The notes under the pieces: model-generated | Database searches by the model: none | Seen by the model: the letters and a program-made list of their open reading frames with translations, nothing else | What the model was told of the DNA's origin: nothing | Shown: in pieces, positions 32,653-45,675 of the stretch | Layout of the letters: every line of letters begins with the position of its first letter | Position numbering within the stretch: the stretch's first letter is position 1 | DNA from: Batrachochytrium dendrobatidis JAM81 | Taxonomy: Eukaryota; Chytridiomycota; Chytridiomycetes; Rhizophydiales | DNA length: 64,000 nt | Assembly (NCBI RefSeq): GCF_000203795.2 | Contig: NW_006281107.1 | Location: 16,204 to 80,203, forward strand | Direction: 5' to 3' | Translations under genes and position numbers: made by a program

Positions 32653-35340
32653 TATGCTGTATTGTTTGAAATGTGCTAATCGGCTCTAGTATATCAATTT
32701 CAGTGTCGGTATAGTTTTCAAAATAGGACTGCTTGCATGTTTTATACTCGACAAGGAGTAACAGTAAAGTTTGTCAAAGCACTATCCATATGGATATACT
32801 ATTTTGGTAATTACACGAAAGTTTTGTGGTTGTCACAAGCTATATGAAAGGTTACAACACGCCTCACAATTGAACCGGACTGTGTCGTCCCATCTATTTA
32901 TCCCAAGTTTAGTAATCGAGTCTACACAGACTTGTATTTGACCAAAGGGCGGCTACCATTCACTGAATCCTGTACACTAACGGGCAACTCCAAGACCTGA
33001 CTAGTATACCATTCTTAGTCAACATATGCTTTTTGTGTCTTGAAACATTGACATTCGACAACCAGAGCATATGGGATAAACTGATTGATTTTGGTGTGAT
33101 ATTGTCAAGGGATTTTCCTCCCTAAACTCAAGATTGGCTGCTTGCTACTAAACCACATCAGATCACAGGGATTGCTGAAAATAACATGGTCAGGATTAGG
33201 GTTGAATGAGTATGTCCTGATGTGATCCTATTGGTCATATAGGACATCACTCGAGCTTCGACAAGTAAAGTTGCATCAGATTGAATTGCATATTCGCCAT
33301 TCATGATTTTATAGCTATACAAAGTCATTGTCTTGCCAATCAGTTTGCTTTGCATGTGCCAAACTTGGTGTGGTAGATATGCTACTATATAGTACTAGTA
33401 TCAAAATTGTACCTCGCAGACAAATGATGACATATCAATGTGGTTCATAGTCGAAAAGTAAATCACAGCAAGTAAAAGATAAAGGAATGAACCAATGTTA
33501 GATTATGTTGTTTATTAAGCAAAGACAATAGAGTTGGTTTATAGCCAAAGAGAGTTGGAAAGTACATAGAATACTGACTGTTCGATCAATCGACTTTGTG
33601 CTGGTAGCGTACCATTGGTAACAGACACTGTTTTGACACCATCACTGGGACTGCCATACAACAGTTTACCAATAAACTTGTAACACCAACAGTATATGCT
33701 TGTACGATTACAGCCTGTTCACATGAGATCATTTCATATCTCAATACCCGAGTTTATTTTAAATAAATCCATTCAAAAAATAACTGTAAATCAACAAATA
33801 AATCATCAATTCAATCCAGCCAACACTGTTTTATACACTAGTCCAATCTGCTAATCTTGGTTGGTATTATTATTGATTATATTGTGGTTTGTTTCATCCA
33901 AGCACAAAGGCTCGGTTATACTGTCAAATATTACATTTATCAATGCTCACTATCTTGTATTGGATTCCATTTGTCGTCAGTATACTGGATTGAACTAATC
34001 ACTTGGTAGATCAGCATGTGCAATATATCAATAACCAACGTGTACAACAACAGAGTATAAAAGTTGTTTCAGTCGATAGTAATCCAGTGTTATACAGCAT
34101 ACATGATTATTCATGAATGTTGACATGACTCAAGAGTATGGTGTCCATGACATTGGTAATGCAATCAAAGATACGATAGTTATTCAGGTTTAGGAGTAGC
34201 TGATCAAGCCATGCATAGTGTAGATCTTGATGCTGCATAATCATTTAAAATGGGGTCTTTTAAACTGTATTCGACACTTGGATTCATGCTGGTGCCTAGT
34301 TATGATCTGAGCATTGGCTGCCTTATACTTGCCAATTTGAAACAACCGGGAATCAGAGTCAAACTGTTCAACATATTGCGCAAAGGAAACCTAATACATG
34401 CCAGACAGTTTGTGGATCCATTTTGCTTTCGAGTCAATACATGTTATACAATGGCTGTTTTAAACACAAGTATTGCCATCCAAACACATTGCTCACAAAC
34501 AGCAAATCAATTGCATGATAACCCTGACCAAACAGAACTCATAGGGTTGGCACTCATCAACCCAAAATAGCATATCTAGCCAAGCAACCAGTTCAAAAAT
34601 ACAGATCAAGCAGCAGAATTGAGCAAGATACTTGACAACCATTTACTAAAAAACAAATTATGATGATTGGATAGTGTATGGATAAATACAGCACATTTTG
34701 TTACGTTCAATTATTCGATATAACTGACATATAACATACACAGCCATAGTGGTATACAAGCAATCCATTAGCATGCAAGCCGGACAATTGTAATGATTGA
34801 CATGATCATTAAATGGGTTTATGCAATCACCACGTGTTAGACCCTAAATTAAATGAGCATAAATATTGGCAATGCTGTAGCCGACAAGTGATTATCTATT
34901 GATAATCCAATGTGTTCTGTATATTTGATATATGGACTGGCATAATTGACAAATGTCAATACACCATTAGTCATCATATTGATTGAACTGGATTTACAGT
35001 AGTTTGAGTTGGATGTTGTGTTGGATAGTAAAATACAATTGACATGGCATGTGTGGTAATATGGATAAATTGGTTAATCTACAAATTCGTTGCTTTATCT
35101 ACCCTGAATATATACCTCGATCCAGTTATCTTGCTTGACATCAAGCATTTTAGTAAGAACAATGCAAAGCATATGGATGCAAGAATATCAAGCATTAGTA
35201 TTGCCAGTCAAGACCATCAAGGTATAAAAATGAGTTGTCAGCCACTATCAAACATCATCAGACTGCTACAAATCAACAGCTCAATCCGTATAGTATTGAT
35301 ACGCTTGCGAAATACATTTCAATAGTATACTACAGTCACG
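32653..35340. other. Long intergenic stretch before the S41 peptidase gene
   Basis: Apart from the transposon-flank fragment at about 33,595-33,795, no gene is supported. A 106-codon frame at 34,250-34,570 has no motif and looks like chance. The last 150 bp before 35,341 should contain the S41 gene promoter. Confidence 0.4.
33595..33795 (-). repeat. Partial copy of the transposon-flank repeat
   Basis: The sequence resembles 39,650-39,790 (ACTGCCATACAACAGTTTACC against ACCGCCATACATGAGTTGGTC, CAATAAACTTGTA against CAACAAACTTGTA, and the CATGAGAT..AACACCC..GTTTATTTTA end). It is an older, more diverged member of the repeat found at 7,948-8,902 and 38,965-39,900. Confidence 0.5.
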
Positions 35341-38088
35341 ATGAAGTTTTCACTACTAGCCATTGCTTCTGTTGCGTTCGTTGTCAATGCTCAAGGAAAT
35401 AAATCTGGTATGCAAATCTGTTGATCAGTCTATTTTATGTTGGGTTTATCAATGTTTGGATTGTGCAATCGTTCAAAACTGTACTAATTGGCATACATTA
35501 TAGAATCCATGCCTAAATGGGCCTTTATCAAGGAACACCGTGACGCTGGCAGATTTGTTTTTATACCATACACTGACGAACAACGAAACGTCGTGCTGAC
35601 CAATGTTGAAAATGGTTTGAAATTGTGGTCCAACTATGAATCTAAAATCAAACACTATGGTGAGCGTGCCGATCCCTTCCCGATCATCAAGAAACTGCGT
35701 GCAAAACTGGATGCATCCAATCTTACCGATACTGAGATGCAGATTGAACTCTTGAATGCGTTTATTCTTGGGCGTGACTATCATACCCATTTTGAGCCAT
35801 CTGGACCATATTCTTGTTTCAATGCCATGACTGGTCTTTCTTTCAAATTTATCGAGGGCGATGCAGATATGGTCAAGAAACCAACCGTTGTTTTTGAAGC
35901 TCACACCGGAGATAAAGAGTTGCGTGCTTTTTTTGGAAAGGACTATGACCAAATCAAATTTGGCGACGAATTACTACTTGTTGATGGTATGCCGTTTGTT
36001 GACTATTGGAACTTAAACCAGGATAAAACGGGTGGTGCCAATGATTATGGTGGCCAGCATGGTGCTCTTGATTACATAACGTTTCGTCCTGGTTCCTTTA
36101 CTCCTTTGCCAGAAACTGATACGATCAAATATCAGTTCAAATCAAAAGATACTGGAAAAGTGTACAACATTGAAGCTCCATGGGTGGTTGGTTTTGATCC
36201 ATTATGCTGGAGTATGACTAGCCAATTGTATGCCAAAATTTCTGGAAAAACTCTACCTGGAACACCTCAGCCTGCCGACACGAACAGTATAATTGACACT
36301 GATGCACCTGATACCGGAGTCAAACGTCGGTTGAAGACTTGGGAAGAAATCAGAACTCCATCAATGATATCCGAGTACCATCATAAAAAGCAAAAGATTG
36401 ATCAGATTTTACTTGAACAGCCATCAAAAAACCATACTTTCAAGTACCAAAACGCCGGCGTGTCGACCATCAGTTGGGGAATCTGGAAACCCGAATCCAA
36501 GAATCTTGGTATTATTAGACTGGATGATTTTATGCCAACAAACCTTAAAACTGGTGCACCAGCAGATATGGAGGCTGTTCGTGAAATCCATAAACTTCTG
36601 AGCACTGTACTCAAAAACACCAATGCTGTTATATTTGATCTCCGTGCAAATGGAGGTGGTAGTGGTGAGTTTGCCAATGCCATTCCACAACTTTTCAAAC
36701 CTGATTTTCAACCAACACCAATGAGATACTTGATGAGTTCTATCGCATACAACACTCTGGTTAATGGCACGTACTTTTTTGACACTTCTAATCCAGCATG
36801 GTACAAGACTCCACCTGGTAGCAAGTATTCTATTGATCATGACAGAACTTCGTATAATCAGTCAAACTTGTATGGCCAAGCCTATCTCAAACCTGTTGGT
36901 ATATTCACTGATGCTATATGCTACTCAGCATGCGATCTGTTTTCAGCGTCTTTTCAGTCGTCCGAAACTGGCTATGTTTTTGGCGAAGATGGAACAACTG
37001 GAGGTGGTGGTGCCGACATGTTTTCGCTCGATCCAGAACTTCTTTTGTTCAATCCCATCGATTTTAAGCCAATGCCGTATTACCAAGAACTGTTCGACGA
37101 AACAACTGGTCGAAGCTATGCCAACGTTCTTACAGTTGGATTTCGACAGATTGTACGTGGTGGAAAATATCAAGGTCAGCTGGTTGAAGATATTGGTGCC
37201 ATAACCGAATACATTGTACGACCCCGTTTGACGGATATACTGCCTGGATCCACTGAAAATTCTCGATTTGACCGTATTGCCGATCAGCTCAAAACATTGG
37301 GTGTCAAAACTGGACTAAACAATCTTCACTTTGTTTCTGAACTTATCAACTATAACACCACTAGCAGTGACGTAACCATTGATGTAGAAGTCAAGGGAAT
37401 CAATCAACTGTCAGTTATTGATGACACTGGCAAATCACTTTCAGTTGCCAAGTTTAAAAGCAACATAAAAAGTCAACACTCGTTCAAACTGACATCTGTG
37501 ATCAACGATCTTGGTAATACTCGGGTCAGTATCATTGGCCAAAACAACGGCAAACAGGTTCTCAAAACACATAAGCATATCAGTCGCACTCCAAAACAAG
37601 AAGATTATTTTAAGCTTGAACGTGGTATCAAATGGGAGTTTAATGGTACCAGTAAATCGGTTGGAATATACAACTCGCCATTTACCAAAAAATCACAGGG
37701 ATGGAACTCGGTCAATGGTAAATGGGTTGTTGGCGATGGAGTACAATACAGTCCTGCAATAGTCACTGAGATCCGATCATACTATACTGCACCAGTTGGA
37801 TCCAACATTACTGTTGAAATTGATGTCGCGCTTGAATCACAACTTTATAGCGACTTTTTAGGACTGTATGTCACAGATGCGGATGGCAATGTGGAATCGC
37901 TTTTGAATACGTTTCGTCCAAATGGTAGGATACTTACAGACGGTACTTCTGGATCCGAAGCAATTGTCAAAAAGTTCCCAGTGACAACCAAGACGGAACA
38001 GTTTTTTGTTAATCTCATGTTCAATTCAGATGTTGCTACACAGATAAAAGGAGCAACAATCAATTCTTGGAGTGTTACCATGGATTGA
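35341..38088 (+). CDS. Secreted S41-family (tail-specific type) peptidase
   Basis: There are two exons: 35,341-35,407 (signal peptide MKFSLLAIASVAFVVNAQG) and 35,504-38,088, joined over a 96-bp GT-AG intron, giving 883 residues. The N-terminal part (about 30-250) resembles the helical/PDZ-like half of fungal S41 proteins. The S41 core follows, with IFDLRANGGGSG at about residue 400 and the likely nucleophile serine in DAICYSACDLFSASF at about 495, followed by a Gly-rich GTTGGGGAD loop. The last 250 residues form an extra beta-rich region. S41 peptidases cleave near protein C-termini, and the family is expanded in Batrachochytrium. The protein is probably exported. The gene looks intact and sits at the edge of the repeat-rich region. 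Confidence 0.85.
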
Positions 38089-38964
38089 AATGGGTTGTAA
38101 ATGTTGCTGAACGCATCATTGATTGCACCACCAGACTATGTTTGAATAAATACAATGTTTGCATAACTATCCTATACACTTGTTTAAATTTATTTCAATC
38201 AACACATGTAAACCTTTTATTTAGTCGAGTGAAATATGCAAGTTTCAAACCATTTTTTAAATTGGACTGGTTTTGTCATGGATGGAATATTGCAAGTGTT
38301 TTTAAACTTGTCAGATTTTTGTATTTTTTGGTGTTTTAGACATTGGAATGAAAGTTGATATTGGATATTTACCATACCAATCAGAGTTGTCATGGTTGTT
38401 TAATGAAACTCGGTACAGATCTGGATAAAACCGCATTTAAACCTGCATTTTCAATGGTTTGATGCGACATGAAATCATTCGAGTTGATAATGGTCATTGC
38501 ACTATTGTCTTGTTCTTGTTCTTGGACTCTTTCACTGGTTTTTTAGCTTTTATAACCGGTCTCGGGTTGATTACTTGATTCGCATTTAGTTGATGATTTC
38601 AACTGGTATTTAAAACTATGGTTTGATTGACACCATCAAAGCAGTTGAGCCAAACATGTGGACTGAAATGGATGAGTTTGGTGATTGTATAATGTATGGC
38701 TATACCAAATAATGAATATATTATGCAAGACTTTCTAGCACAATATTGTATATTCATCAATCTGATAGAAACAACTTACTAGTCCAAATCAAGCATTGGA
38801 TGCATCAACAGCATACTACTATGTGTAATACTTGCAAACCACCAACTCATAATCAACTTTCAGACACGAATATGTTTGGCAGTCATTCTAGTAATGATCA
38901 TGTATGCACTGGATCTGGTTGGTGGTTGGTGATGACTTGACTTGCATACACAGTCAACAGTCAA
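38089..38964. other. Intergenic DNA with a short transposase remnant
   Basis: Downstream of the S41 gene the DNA is AT-rich. At about 38,665-38,715 a fragment reads EMDEFGDCIMYGYTK, matching the first catalytic block of the transposase at 7,150-7,925. Nothing else is recognised. Confidence 0.45.
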
Positions 38965-39900
38965 TCACGGTGTGCTACACATATTGAATGCATGCAAATC
39001 CACAACTGTCAACTCCTTGTTGTTGAAATGGGTTCAGATCGCCATTAGTTTGCTCACTCGTTGCACCAATGTGATTGCATGATCAACCTGACACCAACCA
39101 AACCACACTCGAATATATATGTTCCATTCATGTGCATGGTGTATCGATTGTCAACTCCAACGCATTCCACCATGATTATGGTCACATCACACCATGTTGA
39201 TGTATGTCGATCGGTATCACATTGCAACCAGTTATCATCCAATGACTGCAATGCAGTACCGTGCATGTATTGTGACTGATACGCTGTGCACCATCAACAA
39301 GTGTGCAACTGTCACTTGATATATCGAGTCTGATATGCAACAACATGCTGTGTTTACCATGATCAGGTTTTTGATCAATCTTGGACTCATGATACATGAT
39401 TTGACATGTTGGATCGTGTGGATGTGTCATGGACTGCAATTTAGTTGCAGACACATATGTTGGACATTGACTGATGCATACTGTGCAATGACTGATCAGT
39501 GCGTGTGTGATTGCACACTTGGTGGTATTGTGCATTATGGTTGTTTGACAATGGATGAATGCTGGATTGGTCGGTTATATGCAACCCATCTGAATCGACC
39601 TATTTGAACAAACACTCGATGTAACTGACAACAATGTGTATTTATGGCTGTTGGATCAGTCGAGTTTCTGTTGGTACCGCCATACATGAGTTGGTCAACA
39701 AACTTGTAGCACTGCCAAAATACACTCGTATGGTTTGCTTGCATGAGATAATCTTGTGGTTCAACACCCAAGTTTATTTTACAGTCGTATTCACGTAAAA
39801 TGAAATACTTTTCTGTATTGATCTTGTAATGATTGTCTTGGAATAAACAATCGTTACATATTCATTGTTGTTGTTGTTGGAAATGGATTTTTTTATTGAA
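38965..39900 (-). repeat. Inverted-repeat arm, right (transposon 3' flank)
   Basis: This is the reverse-oriented partner of 7,948-8,902, nearly full length and of high similarity. The two copies share even long chance frames (for example around 39,182-39,535 and 39,535-39,771). The arms lie about 30 kb apart, and everything between them belongs to the fast-changing compartment. Confidence 0.7.
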
Positions 39901-40511
39901 ACTCTATTCTAATATCAGATATGTTCGCGATCTAGCTCAACATAATAATCTCATGAATGTAACAGCTGTTTCCATGCGATCACACAATATTTTGGAGAAA
40001 AGGAGAGTTGAAGGTTGAAAAGATATGGAATGTATTGAAACAGAGATGTGAACATTCACACTGTTTTTGTACAAAAGTGAGCACAACGATCAATCAACTA
40101 ATGGGTTCAAAAGGTACGTTGTTGCCCAGTAAGATTGACATCAAACATGACTGTTTATCATGTGTTTTAATTCAGTATTTCATTCCACAAGAGTACGGTT
40201 ATAAATGAAATCCATTCAAAAAATAGTAATAATACTGTTTAAAAATCGTCAAACAATATGATGATTATGTACATGTTAATGTATTCAGTGATCGCATACT
40301 GGTCGATTGATACAATATAATCAAATACCACTGTATTGTTAATAAATGGCAATAATTAAATATACAGAATTTTGAGTGCTTGAAAGACTGCAAACAAAAA
40401 GTTGCAGTCGTTGGTTAGAAAAAGCTCAAACAACTATTCCAAACTACATTCAAATTAGTATCAATCAGCATACAAAAAAAGTAATTGTACATGGCTTGAA
40501 AAAACAGAAAT
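39901..40511. other. Intergenic DNA, nothing recognised
   Basis: No coding feature is supported. This is the transition between the repeat-rich left part and the gene-denser right part of the window. Confidence 0.4.
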
Positions 40512-40584
40512 GCTCCGTTAGCTTAGTCGGTAGAGCGTTGTGCTAATAACGCAAAGGTCACAGGTTCGATCCCTGTACGGAGCA
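40512..40584 (+). tRNA. tRNA-Ile (AAT)
   Basis: The 73-nt cloverleaf has acceptor stem GCTCCGT/ACGGAGC with discriminator A, D arm GCTT..AGC and anticodon stem TTGTG/CGCAA. The loop is CTAATAA, giving anticodon AAT (read as IAU). The T arm contains GGTTCGATCC. A T-rich run (TTTTTATTTTT) follows directly and would terminate RNA polymerase III. Confidence 0.95.
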
Positions 40585-42104
40585 TTTTTATTTTTCATTT
40601 TGCAATATTGTTGAGCAAACATAGTTTGATCCAACAACTGCAGCATTCCAATCTAGACAGATACTGTATTTTTTATAAATGCCCAATAGTTCAACTTGAA
40701 AAACTGTCTTGGTCAGTGCCAAACTAAAATAAATGCATATCTAACACGCTTAGTTCAAGTATATGCATGGCTTTAAACCTCGGCAATCGACAAATCAAAT
40801 ATGGATTGCAGCTTATATTGCAATACTCATTTCGAGTTTTAAATCCACAACAAATGTTTTCCAAAGCAACCCAATACCTTGATCAAACTGAGATTTATCA
40901 ACCATTCAACTTGGTATGTAGTGCATGATATTGATGATTGTTTGCTCATGGTATTTGATCCACTTGATAAAAATGTCGATGCTATTATACTCGACTTGTC
41001 ATATCTGACAAGTTGGTTTCAAATAACCCGCATATGCGAATGACGACTATTCAAGCATGATCAAATTAGATTGGTCAACAATACTTGAATATGCACGATA
41101 TTGCTACAAATGAGTGGTATTGACTAAAAACTGTCATATTACAATATTAATGCTTTCAACCATTCATGATTAAATGTAAACTTCAAATGTGTGTACAATT
41201 TCTCAAAATAATAGATGCATTTGGCAGTGTAATAGTTTAGTTTTATCGACTCGAGATCGTCCTGACAATAGTTGTACTGAAGTATCATACATTTGGTGAG
41301 TAAAAAAAGAGTTCAATGCGATTGCTGCACTTATTGACATGCTTGAGCAAATCACCAAGATCATGCATATTTGTAAATATTGATTATTGCAGCATTGTTT
41401 AGCATACACAAGCATCTACATATGCCAGTCATATTGCATTTCACGAATAGTTTGGCTCATAGACAAGCAGACTTGGATGAGTTTAAACCAACTTACGTGC
41501 TATCGATTGTACTTTTTATGCAACTACTATTGGAGGCTATTGATATATTCCTTGTTTTTCATCTAAACGGTAGTTGCAATTTGATAACCCTGATCACCAT
41601 TACCGATCCTTGCATATCTCAATATTGGCAAAACTGTTGATAATATTGTCTGAAAATGTGGCAATATCCTTCAGTGTCACTATCTTGACAGGATGAATAG
41701 TGAAACCATTGATATTTTAATCACTCTACTAGTCGTGTTGGTTTCTTACAAGGCTGCTGTTGTGACTATTTTAAACTCACCTGCGTTGGTAACTGCGTAT
41801 CCTTGCTTTATTACTGTAACTTTCATTGTGAATATTTTTTATTGGCAAAACTGAAAAAAGTCAACCTTACAAACTATAGTATTTTATTATGCACTCTGAG
41901 TTTACAGAAATGAGATGAATCGTGTCATGTAAACCATTTAGCACTAAAAACCTACACCTTATTATGCCATACTCGTCACACACTACACTCAAGTATACAA
42001 GTCATTTAACTAGTACCTGATGCAAGGCAAGCTTGTCAATAGCAGATATTGAGTTACGAAATAATGATTCTTAAATTAATCTATCCACATGAGTTTAAAA
42101 TAAT
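40585..42104. other. Intergenic region with possible gene relics
   Basis: A short frame from 40,764 (MHGFKPRQSTNQIWIAAYIA) looks protein-like, and near 40,945 FDPLDKNVDAII appears. Near 41,300-41,370 a Cys/His-containing segment occurs, and near 41,520 a hydrophobic stretch. The order faintly recalls a DHHC-type palmitoyltransferase relic, but no DHHC motif is intact and the frames do not join. I treat it as unproven. Elsewhere nothing is recognised. Confidence 0.2.
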
Positions 42105-45100
42105 CTACTTTATTTTCTTGTACACCTTGAGACGCATCCGAGCTTCTTCCTCGTCACGCTTAGAAAACAAGGCATTTGATTCTCGGATAAGCTTAAGGAA
42201 TACTTCCTCCAAAGTGGTTTGTCCAATTCCCCAAGATTTAACTAGTCCTTCCGGGTTCTCTTCAAGCCATTTAACAAGTTTTGGAACCACCGAAACAGAA
42301 GTCGGCAAAAACTGATACAAAAGAGCTCCAGCAGAGTAGTCACCCAACACTGCGTTTGGAACAATATCACGCACAATATTCTGCACATGTTCTGAATCCT
42401 CCACATTTGTGACAATAGATACCGAATATCCAGCACCAAACTTGGTTTTCAATGCAATAGCATTGTTGATGGCTCGGAGTCGACCATTGGACATGACACC
42501 TACTTCATCACCAAGAACGTCGGCTTCCTCCATCGAGTGGGTAGTGAGAATGATCACCCTGCCTCGCTTGAATCTTTCAATAAAGGACCAAACGCAGCGA
42601 CGATTGACTGGATCCATGCCTGTTGTAGGTTCATCCATGAAAATAACTTTGGGATCACCAATCGTGGATATCACAAGTGACAGGCGACGCTTCATGCCTC
42701 CTGAATATGTCCCAGCACGTACATCTGCAACCGCATGAAGTCGCACAATCTTCAATCGCTCATCAATTAAACCTGGTATATCCTGCTTGGAAACTCCCTT
42801 GATGCCTGCATACAGTCGGATATGCTCACGCGCAGTTAGATCATCAAAAAGAATATCGTGCTGTGGACAAATACCCATATTGCGACGAATACGCTGTGAT
42901 TGATACTTGACCGAAAGATTATAGATGAGCGCATCGCCAGAAGTTGCTGGTGTCATGCCGGCTAAAACAGATATGGTGGTGGATTTACCTGCTCCGTTTT
43001 GACCAAGAAGTGCAAAAAGCTTGCCCTCCTCAATAGTAAAGCTCGAGTTGCGGACAGCCACTTTTTCACGAGATCCATCGTCAAAAACACTTGTTTTGCC
43101 ATATACCTTGCGGAGATTAACAATCTTTAGTGCTGGAAAATAATCTAATCCAAAAAATCATACATGTTACCTTTAGCTGCACATTAACAAATCCAAGTCA
43201 TTTTGCACCAATATAAACTTACTTGGATCAAGAGCAAGCCGACGAGCTTCAGTCACATCTGCATCTTCGTTGGCCTCATCCTCAACTACAGCATCCCCAG
43301 TAGAGTTGCGAGTCACCCAGTTACGTAGTCGATCCATATTGGCTTGGATATTTTCCAATCCCCAGTAAGTAGGAGTAAACAGGAAATAAACGGGACGACT
43401 GGATCCAAATTCGTCTGCAATCACATTATCAAAGTACCACATCAATACACCGTAAAATAGGCAGTTGCACAATAAAAAGTAAAGTGCATTGACAGGTAAA
43501 GGAATGTTGGCAACACCCGAAACTCCATAGTTGGGAACAAGTTCTTGAGGAATTGGATTAAAAAGACTCGACCACGCAAAATCATAGCCTGGAAACTTGG
43601 TTCCGGTAAGTTGATCAACGCGGCCAGTGGTCACTGTTGAAGTGTCCAGAAACAAATGACCGGCATTGAAAAAGGGGAAAAAATACAACACATAAACGTA
43701 TCCCATTTCCAAAAAGGGTCTAGTCCACAGGATATATGTGGTTTGAGAACTGGAAAACACAAATGTCTGAAACAAAAGACCGACTATAAATACAAAAATA
43801 CCCACAAGAATGGCAGTATTGGTTCGACGCAAAAACGTAGTCATGAAAAATGCCATGACCACCATGGCTTCACCAAACAGCACAAATGTGAGAATGCTAA
43901 CACCAATGTTTGCACGAGTAATGGCTGGAAAATTGAATACGAATCCCCAGCCCACCATCGAGAGCGCATTGACAATCACCAAAATGGATGTGGATAAAAA
44001 ATGGCTCAACCAGTATACGCTTGGCATTAGACCCATTACTTGCATGCCGTGTCGAAGTTTGAGTTCTTTCTCAGTGACAATCTGGCTGAGTACATTGATA
44101 AAGATGATCATTTCTGAACAGAAAAAGAATGCTGGGCCTAATTTCATGTACACTCGAGGCAGCTTATCATTAAAAGTAGCTGCGGGCCAATCCTTGATGG
44201 AAATATCCAAATTGGCCTTGACGGTAGCAGCGGGATCATTCAATACTGTAATGATGGCTTCATCCATACCACGCACAAACCCAACCACTTCAGGACCGTA
44301 AATATCACTGCCTGACGCAGTATGAAGATCGTTGAACCATACTTGGTACTGAACATTAATGGGTCCATTTGCAGGAATTTGTGTAAATGTGATTCCCCAT
44401 GCTGTCATATTCTCATGTTGCAGAGTGTAGTTGTAAATGAATTGAGAACTTGGAACCTGCACAATGTCATATACACGATTGGCAGGAATAGTATAATCTG
44501 TCCAAAGTGGTATGTACAACATGAAATAAAAATTGTCAGGCACATATTGATTGCTCATCAAATCATATTAATAAAACATACTGCTGGTGGTGAAGTCGGT
44601 TTCGAGCTTCAGTAGATAGCCAACACGATGCTGATTAATGGTGGCAAATGTATCCATAATCTTAGTATAGTCGATAGTCGCAGCAGGTTGAGGCTGATCA
44701 TTAGTAGTAGAGATGGGATTGATGGCATACATGATGGTAACACAGGGATTTGCTGCAGTTGCTCCCTATATGCATATTCAGCATTAATCAAACAGTAATG
44801 TGCAGGAATAAAATCGTGACAAGAGCAACACATCTCACTTGGCAGCGCTGGATACCAGGCAATGGCTGCATAGTCAAATTTTCTGTGGCATTGGGGCGAT
44901 CTTGGCTGGCATAATCAGCCTGTTGAAGCAGAAACATGATTAAAGAAAAGATGAATGGAGCCAGCAGAGCTTGAGTAAAAGTAGAGCCAATATATCGATA
45001 CTGAAGCAGAGTATTCTTTTTGAGTAGAATGACCAACTGGTCAACAAATGTACCGAGTGCACTCTTGTTAACCAAGCGGGATTCGGTGGGCATATCATTG

Positions 45101-45150
45101 TAAGGATCGTCCATGTAAGCCTTGTCTAAAGCAAGATCGACTCCAGGCAT
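42105..45150 (-). CDS. ABCA-family half transporter
   Basis: This spliced gene runs from ATG 45,150 to TAG 42,105. Exon 1 is 45,150-44,839 and exon 2 starts at 44,765 (73-bp intron between). The exon 2/3 join, near 44,600-44,545, is not resolved. Exon 3 ends at 43,223 and exon 4 is 43,132-42,105. One membrane half comes first: an N-terminal TM, a large extracellular loop, and about five TMs between 44,130 and 43,400. One ATPase domain follows with Walker A GQNGAGKST, Q-loop CPQHDILFDDL, signature YSGGMKRRLS, Walker B VIFMDEPTTGMDP and H-loop TTHSMEEAD. The TM-NBD order and EEVFLKL ending mark subfamily A, which moves lipids. It would dimerise and is divergent from its paralog at 45,676. Confidence 0.9.
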
Positions 45151-45675
45151 TTCAGCAAATTGATGAATGGGCTATCGAAGCTGGATCAAGTGTACAGCTT
45201 CAACCTTGTGCAGATGCTAGACAAACTATTAGGGTTCAATCTCGTGTTGTTTGAGTTGCATTTATTTACAGCATATTCGCGTAAAATAAAACATTAAACA
45301 GGGGTATCAAAGTATATAATAAACAGCCAGTCTCATATGATGGGTATCGCATCTATTGAATAAGCAGCCAGTATTTATTGAAACGATACAATGGATATTT
45401 AAATATGGCTATCCCAAAGCAAAAGAAAGTGGCTGCAAGATAGTATTCTGTTCTGCATTGACATGTAGCTGCAAAACCCGATTCAAATCAACACGTGTAA
45501 ATGCATTTTTGGTAAAAATGTGCTACAAATCGGCCCCGTTCCCGAAATCTCGACCCATAAAAGGCAATAACGCGAATCCATCGCATTAATCAATTTTGGT
45601 AATAATTGATGCTTTCAATCAATTTCCTTTGGGTTGCGTTTTTATATTATTGTTGAGCAACTCTGGCCATAGTTG
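45151..45675. promoter_or_regulatory. Shared intergenic region of the divergent ABCA pair
   Basis: The 525-bp region separates two start codons pointing away from each other, so it should hold both promoters. No specific binding site is recognised. A short frame at 45,356-45,589 has no motif. Confidence 0.4.

Noticed and set aside
34250..34570. 106-codon plus-strand frame
   Set aside because: No start context, signal peptide, motif or repeat relation supports it; residue content looks random.
35473..35952. 159-codon minus-strand frame
   Set aside because: It is a shadow of the S41 peptidase exon on the other strand and has no motif.
40764..41640. Possible DHHC palmitoyltransferase gene
   Set aside because: Only loosely ordered fragments (an N-terminal-like block, DPLDKNVD, a Cys/His-containing patch, a hydrophobic stretch) are visible; no intact DHHC motif or joinable exons were found.
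44545..44600. A 28-nt GT-AG intron joining ABCA exons 2 and 3
   Set aside because: Removing it leaves the wrong reading frame, so the true junction must be elsewhere and I left it unresolved.
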